DNA of 64,000 bases from Otatea glauca (lineage: Eukaryota; Streptophyta; Magnoliopsida; Poales; Poaceae), in contig CM070721.1 in assembly GCA_036346275.1 (NCBI GenBank), forward strand, positions 8,754,452-8,818,451, read 5' to 3'. Of this stretch, positions 1-11,469 are shown in pieces. Made by a program: the position numbers and the translations under genes. The notes below the pieces were generated by a model that ran no database searches, was not told the origin of the DNA, and worked only from the letters and a program-made list of their open reading frames with translations. How positions within the stretch are numbered: position 1 is the first letter of the stretch; each line of letters begins with the position of its first letter.

Positions 1-1446
1 AAGAGCAGCATATATTTGTGTTGTTGCGCACTACCTAGATGACGAATACGTACTAAAAAAAGAGTTATAGGGTTTAGGCCAATCTCGGAGTCACACACCG
101 GACATGCTATCGTTACCCGTATACTTGAGGTTGTTAATGACTTTAAAATAGAAAGTAGAATTGTTTCCATTACTCTTGATAATGCATCAGCTAACACAAC
201 GGCTATGGAGCATCTCTCACCGCGCCTGGAGAGTTATATTAGAGGTTTTGTACTCCACCAGAGGTGCGTATGCCATATTATTAATCTCATTGTACAGGCA
301 GGTTTGCATGTAATGAAACCTACTTTAGAGGGCATACGTAGTGCTATCGATTTTATTACTAATTCACCTGTAAAGTTTGCCCAGTTCTCATAGTACTGCA
401 AGGCCAACAATATGAAACCAAGAAGATTCAACCTTGATATAAAGGTTAGATGGAACTCAACTTATACTATGTTGCATCGGTGCGAAGACTACGAGCACAT
501 TATCATTGTCTTCGTCAACTGCAATAATGGTGAGGTATTGGTTACTGACGCGGATTGGATAATTGCTGGTCATTTTCGTAATTTTTTTTTTAAAAATTAC
601 GACGCAACTACAAAATTATTCGGTGTGTATTACCCAACTTCTTGCTTAGTTATCGAGTGGCTTTGGCTTATTGCTAATGCTTTTAAAGAAAATAGAGATA
701 ATTATGTTTTACGTTCCATTATAGAACCAATGGAGCAAAAAAATTTAAAATATTTTCAAGCTATTCCACATTTGTACTTGCTTTTTGTCATTTTGGATCC
801 TCGGAGAAAATTTTCGACTTGCGTAGCGCCTCTGCGGGAATAGGTGAGGCATTCGATCTTGATTTCTCCGAGGCCTATACTCATGTTTATAACGAGTTTT
901 TCGTAGTTTTCGACAAATACTACGAGAAGTTTGGCACCGTATGAAGCACGAAGATCTACCTCAACAACGCAACAAGCACGAGGCGGTTCGATCGCTTCAA
1001 ACATGTGGAAGAAGCTGAAAGGCAAATCGTCTGGTTCATCTTCCGAAACGCCGAGCAGACTGCAATGGAATCCACGGGTAGAGATCAACCACTACCTCGA
1101 CACGCCTCTCATAGAGTCCGAGCTTGACATGGACGAGGAAAATCAACTTAACTTGCTTTTGTGGTGGAAGAATAACCAACGTATTTACCCCGTGCTATCC
1201 CATTTCGCACGGGATGTACTTACGATTCCGGTGTCCACTGTCTCGTCGGAATCCACTTCACTTTGGTGGGGAGAATACTTGAGCCAAGGAGGTCGTCTCT
1301 CAGACCTGAGATGGTTGAGGCAATTACATGCCTCAAAGACTGGGAGCGTGCAGATGAGAGGACACAACATCAGCCAGAAGATCAGGAGATCACAGACGCG
1401 ATTGCCGACTTTGACAATCTCAACCTCGAGTAGTCTATGTATATAA
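1..1446 (+). pseudogene. hAT transposase (RICESLEEPER/Ac-like), N-terminally truncated and frameshifted
   Basis: Three consecutive plus-strand frames (about 92-393, 412-843, 931-1446) follow the order of a plant hAT transposase. The first has TLDNAS and RCVCHIINLIVQ, typical of the RNase-H-fold core. The second opens with VRWNSTYTML and later carries LDPRRKF, as in the DUF4413-type segment. The third contains LLLWWKNNQRIYPVLSHFA followed by DVLTIPVS, the C-terminal hAT dimerisation signature. The BED zinc finger and N-terminus lie upstream of the window. A stop at 391-393 and frame changes near 400 and 845 make it non-functional as read. The family assignment is firm; no particular host-domesticated gene is implied. 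Confidence 0.85.
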
Positions 1447-1942
1447 ACGTAGTTACTGTACTCTTTTCCTTACCGGGGGTACCCCACACCAGGGTGTAAG
1501 GTTTTTAACGAGGCAGTAACTTTGTACATGTTCAATATTTAATAAAATTTACTTCTTTTTCCCCAATATTTGTGTCCATTGCTAACAATACTGATATCCA
1601 CACAGGATCTTTCTTTCGCATGCCTTCATTTAATCATTACTTTGCGTGCACATTTCTTCTTGTCATTTATTTACTTACTTTGCTAATTTCTCCAGAGATA
1701 CATAAGAGAACGAATGCGTGTTTGCTAATAATGATTTAATTAATTGGCACAATGCATGGCCCCACTTTATTTTGGATGATCTAAGCGGATGCGTCTTTGG
1801 ACAAGGGCATCAAGCAGCCTACTACGAGAAAACAATATCGTACTGGCATCAGAGCAAACAAAGATAAGAACAATTTAATGTAGAAAAATATCAGAGCAAA
1901 CAGTACCATACCAATTTACTGTAGCAAAAAAAAATACTGTAA

Positions 1943-2164
1943 CAAGACCGTTTTATTAATTCGGACCGTCGATTCGCTCGATCCAACGGTTGGATGCCCA
2001 GCAACTGCAAACTTGGCCGTCACTATTGTGACTGCCAAGGATCTCTGTCCAAGCAAGACCGTTTTATTAATCCGGACCGTCGATTCGCTCGATCCAACGA
2101 TTGGATGCCCAGCAACTGCAAACTTGGCAGTCACTATTGTGACTGTCAAGGATCTCTGTCCATG
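1943..2164. repeat. Tandem duplication, two 111-bp units
   Basis: The segment starting caagaccgttttattaat at 1943 recurs at 2054, giving two units of 111 bp with only a few substitutions. It lies between the hAT transposase and the hAT 3' end. Each unit contains a short inverted pair around gatccaacg and ttggatgc. The open frames across it are repeats of each other and do not look coding. Confidence 0.85.
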
Positions 2165-2265
2165 CGTGTTACTCGATTGTAGATTTACATATTTATTTAA
2201 TCAAGGTGGCTATACATTCGCTGCACCATAGCATCGCGTACGCACGCTACTACAAGCAAATTTGG

Positions 2266-2492
2266 GTCATTTCCTCTCGTCGCAATAGTGTAAATGGACC
2301 GGGCCTAGGCCGGCACGGCACGGCAGTAGGCATGAAGCGTAAATGGGCGTGGCTTGGGCTCGCTGGCGCGGCCGGCCGCCGCGGCACGACGGGCGGCACG
2401 GCGGCGCGACGGCCAGGCGCGCCCGGCACGGTTCGGCCCGGCATGATGGGCCTGTGCCAGACCGGTCCGGCACGGCACGATGCCCACCTCTA
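2266..2492. repeat. hAT 3' subterminal region and TIR
   Basis: This GC-rich block has many GGCACGG and CCGGC copies and ends in the terminal motif at 2482-2492. On the minus strand it is homologous to 38970-39165 of the small hAT element: both share the TIR, CCGGC-rich DNA and a cactattgc-cgagaggaaa stretch. Such subterminal repeats are the usual binding sites for hAT transposase. Confidence 0.6.
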
Positions 2493-2780
2493 GTTCAGGA
2501 CGGTAATTGTTTTGCACTTTTCGAAGCTGCAACGTGGGCCCGACGGAAGCAGCATGCAATTCGTCCGTCGCACTCATGGACTTCTCGGTTGCACTTTTGA
2601 TTTGAGCACTAGGTTCCGCCGTGCACGTCTGTTTTTACGCGCGAAGGGATCGGATTGTCAAAATATTGATTGATTTGAGTTTATCTTTCGTTAGACACTG
2701 TATCTATTTGAATGAATTTGAATACATCTCTTATTATCTTTTGCTATATATTTAACACTCTATTGTACAAGAGAACCAAT
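2493..2780. other. Flank between hAT and CACTA1; possible LTR remnant
   Basis: No gene is visible. The right part (about 2700-2780) is AT-rich with a TATA-like ctatatattt. Read across the CACTA1 insertion into 38635-38735 it could be part of an old copia-type LTR, because an AATAAAG signal and a sequence ending ttacaaca follow there. No second LTR or coding region is present, so this is only a possibility. Confidence 0.25.
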
Positions 2781-3340
2781 CACTACTACAGAATGGTACA
2801 TCACTATCGCTTCATCTGTGTCGGTTCTTAAGTTTTTTGGAAGAAACGATTGTGATAGATGACTTAGGAGAGGCATTAATCATAATCACTATCGGTTCTC
2901 AGGTTAGAAGTGATAGTGATGTAGCACTGGGAACATTACAATCGGTTCTTATGCGAGAAGTGATAGTGATGTGCATTATCATCACTATCGGTTTTCATAT
3001 AAGAAGCGATAGTGATGAGCACGTACACATCACTATCGGTTCTTATTTAAGAAGCGATAGTGATGATAATGCACATCACTATCGCTTCTCACAAAAGAAC
3101 CGATAGTGATGCGTGTATCACTATCGGTTCTTTTGTGAGAAGCGATAGTGATGTGATTATCATCACTATCGCTTCTAAATAAGAACCGATAGTGATGTGT
3201 ACGCGCTCATCACTATCGCTTTTATGGGAACCGATTGTGATGACTATGATAATCACTATCGCTTGTCTTGTAAGGACCGATCAGATGTGCATGATCACAT
3301 CACTATCGCTTTTATATGAGAACCGATAGTGATGTAACTC
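2781..3340. repeat. CACTA1 left TIR and subterminal repeat array
   Basis: After the TIR, about 19 copies of atcactatcg or its complement alternate in direct and inverted orientation with short spacers. Many neighbours form imperfect palindromes, for example around 3028-3063. Two core variants, atcggttct and atcgcttct, alternate. In characterised CACTA elements such arrays bind the element-encoded TNPA-like protein. Confidence 0.9.
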
Positions 3341-4415
3341 GTTAGGTTATTTATACCACTCGAATGAACTCTTCTCTCGTTATTGTTCCAGGAGGTTTCT
3401 CCGCCGCCACCGTAAAAAATAGCTCATATTCGTGGTTGGAAGCAATACTTGGGTGAGAAAATTTGAAATCCTCAAGGGTGGGTGTTAAGAGGGTAAATTT
3501 GAAGCCCTAACTTGAGGAGATTTCCCTCATTTTGCATAATTTGTGGTTTTCTTCAAAATGTGAGCATTCCTTCAAACCCCTTTAATTTTGCACTATGTAA
3601 TTTTGATATGTCGCAAGAAAGTTTAGATTGCACCGGTATTGTGTATATCCTATCGATTTCACACCCTTTATTCACAAGCATGTACACATGTATTTAATTA
3701 TCTTAATTTGTAGTGCTTTGATGTTAATATGGAATTATTATTGCTTTGTCACCGATGAATGCTAGAGTTTAGGGTGCGGAACCTCACGCCTCCGCTCGAG
3801 GATGCTTGTTTATAAATATACCGAACTAAATGGCATATTTATAAGCGGCGATCTCAATTGTCCACGTTCTTTGATTAGCTCGAGGATATGTGCTTGTGCA
3901 AGTTCTGAGCTTGTTGTACAATCTGCGAGTAGAGATTTGGTAGCGTCTCCTGGTATTCTCCGGATACACACCTCTTGACCTGTTGTCAAACGTGTATATG
4001 GAGAATAGCGAGATGTCACAAATTTTCTCTAGAGTTGTACAACGGCTTAGGAACTTGTCGAACCACATATCCTCGAATGGGATTAGGACCAAACCTATTT
4101 AGATATTAGGAGTCATCGTTGGTACCCTTGTATTGTTTCGTTGTAGTCAAAAGATCATGAGGCTACCGCACTATATAATTAGATTGTTTGATATCATTGT
4201 TCATGTTAAAATGTATGTCTCTTATCTAGGAAATTGGAAGCTCTAAACCAGGGAAGAATCTAGGTATCGATCGGAGTACATATTTCATATATGTTGCGTG
4301 AAATTGTCATCTATTTTGCAAAGGTAATATTAATCAAATGATGTCTCAATATTTCAAATAACTAGCTTGTTTGTCGCTCCGTTGTGCATAATTTATTGGG
4401 TGAAGTTTAATTGCG
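3341..4415 (+). other. CACTA1 5' non-coding region upstream of tnp2
   Basis: This roughly 1.1-kb stretch separates the left subterminal array from the first tnp2 coding similarity. It has no sustained open frame with family similarity. By position it should hold the promoter, 5' UTR and perhaps a 5' intron. I could not fix a TATA box or splice sites with confidence. Confidence 0.4.
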
Positions 4416-7400
4416 GATGAACCGTAAGGAATGGATGTATGCAAAAGTCGTGTGAGTGTCGAATTTCGAGGGTGTTAAGGAGTTCAAAAAATTGCAAGAG
4501 GACATGGTGAGGAGGGTGTAAACTTCATATATTGTCCTTGCATTGATTGCACCAATCTGAGAAGATTTAACAACTCACTCAAATTGAGGACCACCGATTC
4601 AACGTGGCCGTGAGGAATTACACGTGTTGGATCCATCACGGGAGACAGTAGTACCTACGGTATGCAATGAAGACACGGTGGAACCGGATGATGAGTTGCA
4701 ATTTGATATATTTGAGGAGGAGAATTTGGAGCAAATGTTGCGGGATGTGGAGGGTAATTACACAGAAAGAGAGTTTGGAAAGTTTAAAAGCTTGATGGAA
4801 GACGATGCGAAACCACTGCTCACAAAGTTGCAAAGGAATACACTAAGTTAGGTTCGGTCCTTGCATTGTTCGAATCAAGGCAAAACACCGTTGGACGGAT
4901 ACAAGTTTTAATGCACTTCTAGTTCTTCTATCGGATCCGCTCGAGGGAAACGAGTTGCCAACAAGCATTTATGAAGCGAAGAAGCTACTATGTCCCATGG
5001 GAATGGAAATAGAAAGGATACATGCATGTCCAAATGATTGCATCTTGTACCGTAACGCACATCGAGCTGCACATTTGTCCGGTTTATGGTGTGCCTCGGT
5101 ACAAACAAAAGGAGAAGCGTAACGACAAGAAGCGTAAGAGCCGTGGCAACGAGGGTGAAGAGGTCACTAAAGGTGCACCGCCAAGGTATTGTGGTACTTG
5201 CCCATCATTCCCGTCTGGAAAGGTTGTTTGCAAATCCTAGAGAAGCAAAATTGTTGCGTTGGCATTATGAGTCTCGAAAGGAAGATGGCAAGTCGAGACA
5301 CCCTGTTGATTGGCTCAATGGAGAAACATCGATTGGAAACATGAGGAGTTTGGTGCCAAATGAGGAACATAAGATTTGGATTGAGTACCGATGGAATGAA
5401 TCCATTTGGTAACATGAGCGATCGTCACAAAGACGTGGCGATTCATTGTGTATCTACAACCTCCTCCTTGGTTGTGCATGAAGCGGAAGTATATCATGAT
5501 GTCGTTACTAATCTCGGGACCAAAACAGTAGGAAATGATATTGATGTGTACCTCGCTCCATTGATCGAAGATTTGGTAAAATTGTGGAATGACAGGTCAT
5601 TGTGTGGGATGCGTCTGAAGAGAGCATTTCACCCTACGCTATGGTATTTTGCACCACAAATGATTCCCGGCTCTTGGTAATTTGGCGGCTCTGATCGAAA
5701 AGGAGCAAAAGCGTGTCCTATTTGTGAAGAGGAGACCGAGAGCCTATGGTCGCCAATTCCAAGAAAACTCGTATATGGGTCACCGTAGGTTTCTACCTCA
5801 AAGTCATCGATACCGTAAGATGGATGACAAATTTGATGGGAAGAGGGAAGTCCGCTCGGCACCGCAGCCTATGAGTGGAAGGCAAGTATATTCACGTGTA
5901 GAGGATATCGATGTTCAGTACGGAAAGAGCCGTAAATCTGTTCGTTCTAGGACCATTTGGAAGAAGAGGTCAATATTTTGGGACTTACCGCATCGAAGGA
6001 GTTAGATGTTCGGCATTGTATTGATGTCATGCACGTTGAGAAGAATGTCTGCGACAATTTGGTTGGTATCTGCTGAACATACCGGAAAGACAAAGGATGG
6101 TGTGAATGCTCGTCGCGACATGGCCTACATGGGAATCAGGCCCAGACTTGCAGTGATAGAGGAGGATGGAAAAGGTCCGTATATGCCCGCTGCATACTAC
6201 ACCCTGTCCAAGAAGGAGAAAGAGGACCTTTGCAAATGTCTCCATGGTATTAAAGTTCCATCCGCTACTCCGCAACATTAAGAAGCTTGTGTCCTTGGAT
6301 GATTTGAAGTTGTTGGGCATGAAGTCCCACGATTGCCATGTCTTGATGACCCAAATGCTCCCAGTTGCAATAGGAAATATTCTGCCAAAGGATGTTAGGT
6401 TTGCAATCACGAAGCTGTGTTACTTCTTCAATGCGATCTCCTGCAAAGTTATTGACCCCGACGTGCTAGACAACTTGCAGAGTGAGGTGGTGCGACTCTA
6501 TGTCGCCTTGAGATGCATTTCCCACCGTCGTTCTTCGATGTCATGGTCCACCTTATTGTTCACCTCGTTAGAGAGATTAAGATATGTGGACCGGCATTCC
6601 TACGTTATATGTACCCGCTCGAGAGGTACATGGGTATATTAAAATCCTACGTGAGGAATCGGTCAAGCTTGAGGGTAGTATTGTGGAAGGTTATGGTATC
6701 AAGAGGTTATTGAGTTCTGCGTGGACTATCTCGGAAAAGACAAGCAATCGGTGTTCCTCTATCTCGCCATGAGGGCGACTTTGCGGCAAAGGAACCGTTG
6801 GTCGAAACTAATGAGGCCACGGTTTGATATGTATTGCAAAGCGATCCGCATACTTGCGCAAAGAGCGCGAAGTTGCAGGTACATCGAGCGGCACAAGTCG
6901 ATATTACGGAAGAGAATCCACAAATGGATGAGCTTTCCATCATGCGAGAACACAACGATAGATTTCTCACATGGTTCAAACAAAGGCGGAGGTCTCTGTT
7001 AGTGAGACTATCAAATGGTTGGTGACGGACCTAGATTTAATGTACGGATATGGCAGGGTACGATATTAATGGGTACACCTTTACACCAAAGTCGATGCTA
7101 AGAGTACTTGCTCAAAACAAAGGTGTAAGCATAGATGCTTTTTCGATGAACATCACTCAAAGGAGGATCCTCAATGGCAATGAACTCTTACTACGGGTGA
7201 TCAAGAAATTTGGGAGCTCGATTATGGAATATACCAAATTCCATTGTTCCGATGTAAGTGGGTGGGACTCCTACATGGAGTGAAGGTCGACAAGAGAGGT
7301 TTTACTCTTGTGGATCTCAACAGACTTCGCTTATAAAGATGACCCATTCGTACATTTCGAAGCAAGCAAATCAGGTCTTCTATGTGCGTGATCCAGCCAA

Positions 7401-7563
7401 TCCGAGGTTGAACGTCGTCCTTCATGGCAAGCGGCGGATCGTTGGAGTCGAAAATGTCATAGATGAAGAAGAATACGACCAATTTGATGAAATACCTCCG
7501 TTTGCGGATGGGGCTGTCTTAGTGGTGACGATGACACACATGGAAGAAATTACATGCGTGTAG
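4416..7563 (+). pseudogene. CACTA tnp2-like transposase (Transposase_21 family), broken
   Basis: Fragments in all three plus frames follow the order of a plant tnp2 transposase. About 4416-4600 holds a transposase-associated domain (KEWMYAK, then YCPCIDCTN). About 4624-4851 is an acidic linker. About 4980-6000 holds the catalytic Transposase_21 core, with CPNDCILYR, LFANPREAKLLRWH and STDGMNPFGNMS. About 6005-6070 has the IDVMHVEKNVCDN motif. About 6290-7020 is DUF4218 (FPPSFFDVMVHLIVHLVREI). About 7050-7563 is DUF4216, ending IVGVENVIDEEEYDQFDE. In living elements this protein cuts at the TIRs. Several single-base frame changes disrupt it; many may be sequence error rather than decay. Confidence 0.88.
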
Positions 7564-7713
7564 ATCATCAGGAAGGGTTGTATTGTAAATAAAAGGAGTA
7601 CGTCATTGTATCAGTTGCTATGTGTTTGAAATGTATTATCAAGTTCACATAATAGCTACGAATTGCTTTCTCTCATGTCAAATATTTCTCCATGGTAGAT
7701 AGGAAAACTCAAA

Positions 7714-8290
7714 ATGTCGCAATTAGAGAGCATCGGCTCATCGCCAGAAAGAGAAGAAGGTGCTCCTGAGGGGCGCAACCAACTTCCAAGTGTCGAGCCA
7801 ACCCAGGTTCGAAATGTCGAGGGGTCGAGTAAGGTGAGGAAGGCCCGAGGACCGAGCAAAGGGGCCACGGGGAGAACACCGCAAATTCTCCACTTCAATG
7901 CGACGGGCGTTTGCACGGGTCCTCTCAAGTGTAAGGGGCGATACCGCTCATTCCTCGGGCAACTGGTGAGGGAGAGAGTTCCCATAACGGTTAAGGATTG
8001 GAGAAAGGAGGTCAGCGTCGAGCAGAAGAACCAGCCAGGGACGAGGTTAAGGGAAAATGGATTATAGAAGAGGAGGATGAAAACAATGCCAAAGCAGACG
8101 CCTTGAAGAGGATGGGTGTGGCTCGAGGCACTTCAGGTCTCGTGCACACAGTGAATACGTCTTTGAAAGGCCATACACCATTCAAGAGGTATCCGCTCGT
8201 GACTCCGATGTTTGGGAGGAGTTCACGAGGATCAAGAGTACGCCCGAGGCGCAGGAGCCGAGACAAGAACGTTGATACCCGTAGGTGAAC
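7714..8290 (+). pseudogene. CACTA1 second gene, 5' part (Transposase_24-like)
   Basis: A plus-strand frame begins MSQLESIGSSPEREEGAPEG about 150 bp after tnp2 ends. It carries LHFNATGVCTGPLKC and LVRERVPITVKDW, which match the N-terminal part of the equivalent CACTA2 gene (ITTVDRKDGPP and WERVPITCPSWKS on the minus strand). A frame change near 8000 leads into RPYTIQEVSA and VWEEFTRIKS. The gene is cut at 8301/8302 by the nested gypsy element and resumes at 35358. The family is the plant Ptta/En/Spm transposase type (Transposase_24). A DNA-binding accessory role like TNPA is plausible but inferred. Confidence 0.65.
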
Positions 8291-8301
8291 ACGCATGCGA
8301 C

Positions 8302-11300
8302 TGCCGGGACCCGAATTTGTAAATCCGACCCTCGGTATACCGCACTAGTCCAGATCACGCTAGTGCACACAGCTCAACATAGATGCTATCATAGTCACAC
8401 ACCGCTAAATATAGCATAAACTTCATTAATTGATAATAACTGTTGTCTTACATGAATAATGCCTCACAGGCTTAAAAAGAGTATCAATGAGAAGCAATGA
8501 AATAGAATAAACGCAGTGGCGCTCGATTCGCACAGCAACCGACGAGGCTCGGACCCTAAGCATTCGTGATCCAAGTAATCCTCCTCCATGAATGGTATAG
8601 ATTCTTCTTCTTCTCGTTGTTGTTGTTGGGGTGAGTACATAAAGCACTCAACAAGTTGTGCACAACAATGCAAGTCTAATATTCTATATGCTTGGCTTAA
8701 TCCAAAGGAATGGCTAGTAAGGGTATTTTGCAATAAAGCACATTTAACAAGAATACAATAAATAGATTGGAAAGCGAAGAAACAAATACAAGAATTAATA
8801 AATTCAGATTTCAAATACACCAAGTTTCCAATCCTAAATTAATTTTCCACTTTCCATGGCACCTTGCCATCCCAACAAGTTTTTGTTTAACAAAAGTCTA
8901 ACCCTTAACTGTAATTCCTAGCATTGCCCAATACCGTGAGCACGGCTATTCGAATAGATTGTACACTCTGCAGAGGTTATGCACTTTACCCACACGATAC
9001 GACCAAACACCACCAAGGCGAGTGATCATAACAAAGCCTTTACAATGCTACACCTAGACCCAAGATCGCTCGCTAAGGTTTCAACATCAAGGGTTAAACC
9101 ACCACAATAGGGCCCCTCTTGCGCCATGTGAGTTAAACCGTAACCGGACTCACTATTCACCACGACAAGATCAAATCTAGGTTTCACAAATTATTCAAAT
9201 AGGTGTCCCATTCCGCACATGTGGTTGCAAGAGAGACTCAGTCAAAGGCTTGCAAGGTTAAGTCCTTAAAGTGATTAAGGCAAGACTTCCACATACCCCG
9301 CCAAACTCGCCCACCTTGGCACACCGCCTTGCCACTTGCCTCAATCTAAAATCATTACCACCCCGCTTGATTACCAAGCACCACATGCCATCAACATTTC
9401 AATCCCGATGTGTGACCTCCTCGCCACGACAACTTGATATCATTGTGTGACAACACATGACACACCAATTCATAAACATTGTTCCATATTCCATTAGTCA
9501 AGATTAAGTATCGACATTCGGACACATGTGATGACGTGGCATGGCTAAGCAATCTATGACGATCTAACTAGCCCATGTTGATTATCAACTATAATTCCAC
9601 ATCCTAGGGTGACAAATAGATCATGGCATATAATTGACAAGGTATGGTTTAATTCAAATAGGCATATTATCTAATTCCCAGATTAATTGAAATCATTTAT
9701 ACACATAAAATATCATGCATAAAGTTTAAAAGACAAAATAGCGATTTGGTGAAAATTAGGTGCAACATGATCAAAGCACAACTTGCCTTGGAGTAGGTGC
9801 TGGTCTTGATCTGAGTTTGGGTCTTGAGCGACGAATCTTCCTCCGGATCACCGAGCGCTTCAACGCTCTACGCTAAACGATGCCAAAATAGCAAATAAAC
9901 ACCAAACCAGAGAGCAAACAAATTCCAAGAATAAAATAAAATTCACCAATAAATAGATATTGATTTTACAATTTTTTAGAAATTTGAATCACTCAAATCC
10001 GAGTTAAAATGCAAAAGATATAGCCTTTTGAAGTTTGAATAACATCAAAATACAGAAAATAGAATTTCGATTTTTCGAATTATTTTTCTATTGAAAAGAT
10101 CTTTATTGCGCAACGCCGACGTCAGCCCCGACTCGACCAATCAGCGCGACACGTCGCTCGTCCATGGACTCGGTCCACGAAACCGCCTCGTCCACCGTGG
10201 ACGCGCCCACGGCGCCCAGATCACGCGCCGACACGCTGGCGCAAGATCGATTAGGTCGCGACGCCGCGCGCCGACATGCTTGACACGCGGCGCGCATGCA
10301 AGCGACGACCGACGGCCACCGATCTACCCCTACGTGGCTCAATCCCGATCGCCTATTCGGATCTAACGGTTAGAAATTTACCCGAGCGAAACACCGATGA
10401 AGAAGCGACGTGGCTTGATCTCGACGGTTCGCGAAGATCCAACGGATGCGCCAAGCCCGAGACACGGCGGCGGGCTTGCACCGAGCGGAGGAAGACGACC
10501 ACCGAACGGCGCTTCGACGCGACTCCGGCGAGAAGAAGGGCGACTCGACGCGACACGACGCGAGGAACTTCGGATCCGAACCGATTCGGCGGAGGATGCT
10601 CGACGGCGCGAATGGCACAAAAACTCGCGCGGCACTCGCAAAGAACTACGGCGAGCTCCTCGAGCGATGATGGCAAATAAAGCAGCGAAGAGGCTAGAGC
10701 TACGGGCCGCGCAAGGAACGAGGAACATCGGAGCGCGGCCGCGGCTTTATAGCCTCGGATGCGCACAGGAAGGAAACCCTAAATCACGCGGCGGCGACGG
10801 CAGAAGCGCGGCGGATTCGAAACCGAATCGAGACGACGATCGAGACCGTCCGATCCAAGATGAGCGCCAAGATTAGATCCGGCGATACGATCCGATCCGC
10901 TCTTTCCAAATCCAACGGACGAGATCTAAACTTACCAAAACAACGCGAAGCGATCTCGACCACTTGATCTCGATCCAACGGCTCGCAAAGACTAGGGTTT
11001 CGCGAAGGAGGCAACCATCCGATCTTCATCCAACGGTCACACGCACGCGACGGCGAAGAAGGCCGACGGGCCAAGACAAAGAATGGGCACAAGACGCATA
11101 GCTTTGGGCTTGGCCCAAGATCGTTCACTCGATTTTCAAAAGCTTTTGATTTAAAATAATTCCGAAATTAGATTAATCTATTTTAAGTAATTAAAATATC
11201 GTGAAAATCCTCGAGAAAATTCTCATAAATACTTTGAGACATTCGAGCTCAAATAAAATATTTTTGGTAAAACTTTATATTAACTTTATCCATATATATT

Positions 11301-11428
11301 TAATTTTCACCAAAGGTTCAATATACTTAATTAAAATAAATTTATATAATTTCGGAAAAATCCAATAAATTCGAAAATCACAAAAATGCACGTGAGCGAA
11401 ATTATAAGCCAAATTTTGGGATGTTACA
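8302..11428 (-). repeat. Tekay-type gypsy 3' LTR
   Basis: This 3,127-bp LTR copy is colinear with 17049-17918 plus 33097-35357. The left two thirds on the plus strand are mostly AT-rich. A GC-rich block at about 10090-11110 surrounds the TATA box. Plus-strand open frames in the GC block are frequent in both LTR copies but are interrupted differently in each, so I do not call them genes. Copies differ mainly by small indels near CAG/CTG and CG-rich motifs. Confidence 0.92.
10743..10754 (-). promoter_or_regulatory. LTR promoter TATA box (3' LTR copy)
   Basis: GGCTATAAAGCC on the minus strand sits in the GC-rich block, oriented to transcribe leftwards into R/U5. The same palindrome occurs at the matching place in the other LTR. 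Upstream on the minus strand are several copies of CCGTTGGAT (about 10909, 10971 and 11025 on plus). Confidence 0.6.
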
Positions 11429-11440
11429 AACCTCCCCTTA
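11429..11440 (-). other. Polypurine tract of the Tekay-type element
   Basis: The minus strand reads TAAGGGGAGGTT directly before the TGTAACATCCC start of the 3' LTR. This is the expected position and composition for the plus-strand DNA synthesis primer. Confidence 0.75.
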
Positions 11441-11469
11441 ATGTAATCTCGACCCGAGATTCAAGGTCG

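Larger units (their letters stand above)
1..2492 (+). mobile_element. hAT-superfamily DNA transposon, 5' end outside window
   Basis: A degraded hAT transposase (1-1446) is followed by about 1 kb of non-coding sequence. That sequence ends in a GC-rich block rich in GGCACGG-type repeats and a terminal motif that reads TAGAGGTGGGC on the minus strand, ending at 2492. The same terminal motif and adjoining sequence open the small element at 38970, which supports 2492 as a true end. The 5' end and target duplication cannot be checked because the window starts inside the element. The stretch 1447-1942 holds no gene; it contains an AATAAA-like signal near 1541 that could serve the transposase transcript. 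Confidence 0.65.

Noticed and set aside
2206..2600. Overlapping GC-rich frames near the hAT 3' end as genes
   Set aside because: They come from GGCACGG-type subterminal repeats, occur on both strands and in several frames, and match the non-coding end of the small hAT element.
2795..3340. CRISPR-like array
   Set aside because: Repeats alternate in orientation with short variable spacing and adjoin a CACTA TIR in a eukaryotic context. They are transposon subterminal repeats.
10091..11128. Arg-rich frames in the Tekay LTR GC block as coding sequence
   Set aside because: Overlapping frames on both strands, different lengths in the other LTR copy (34033-34963), and no domain. Composition explains them.
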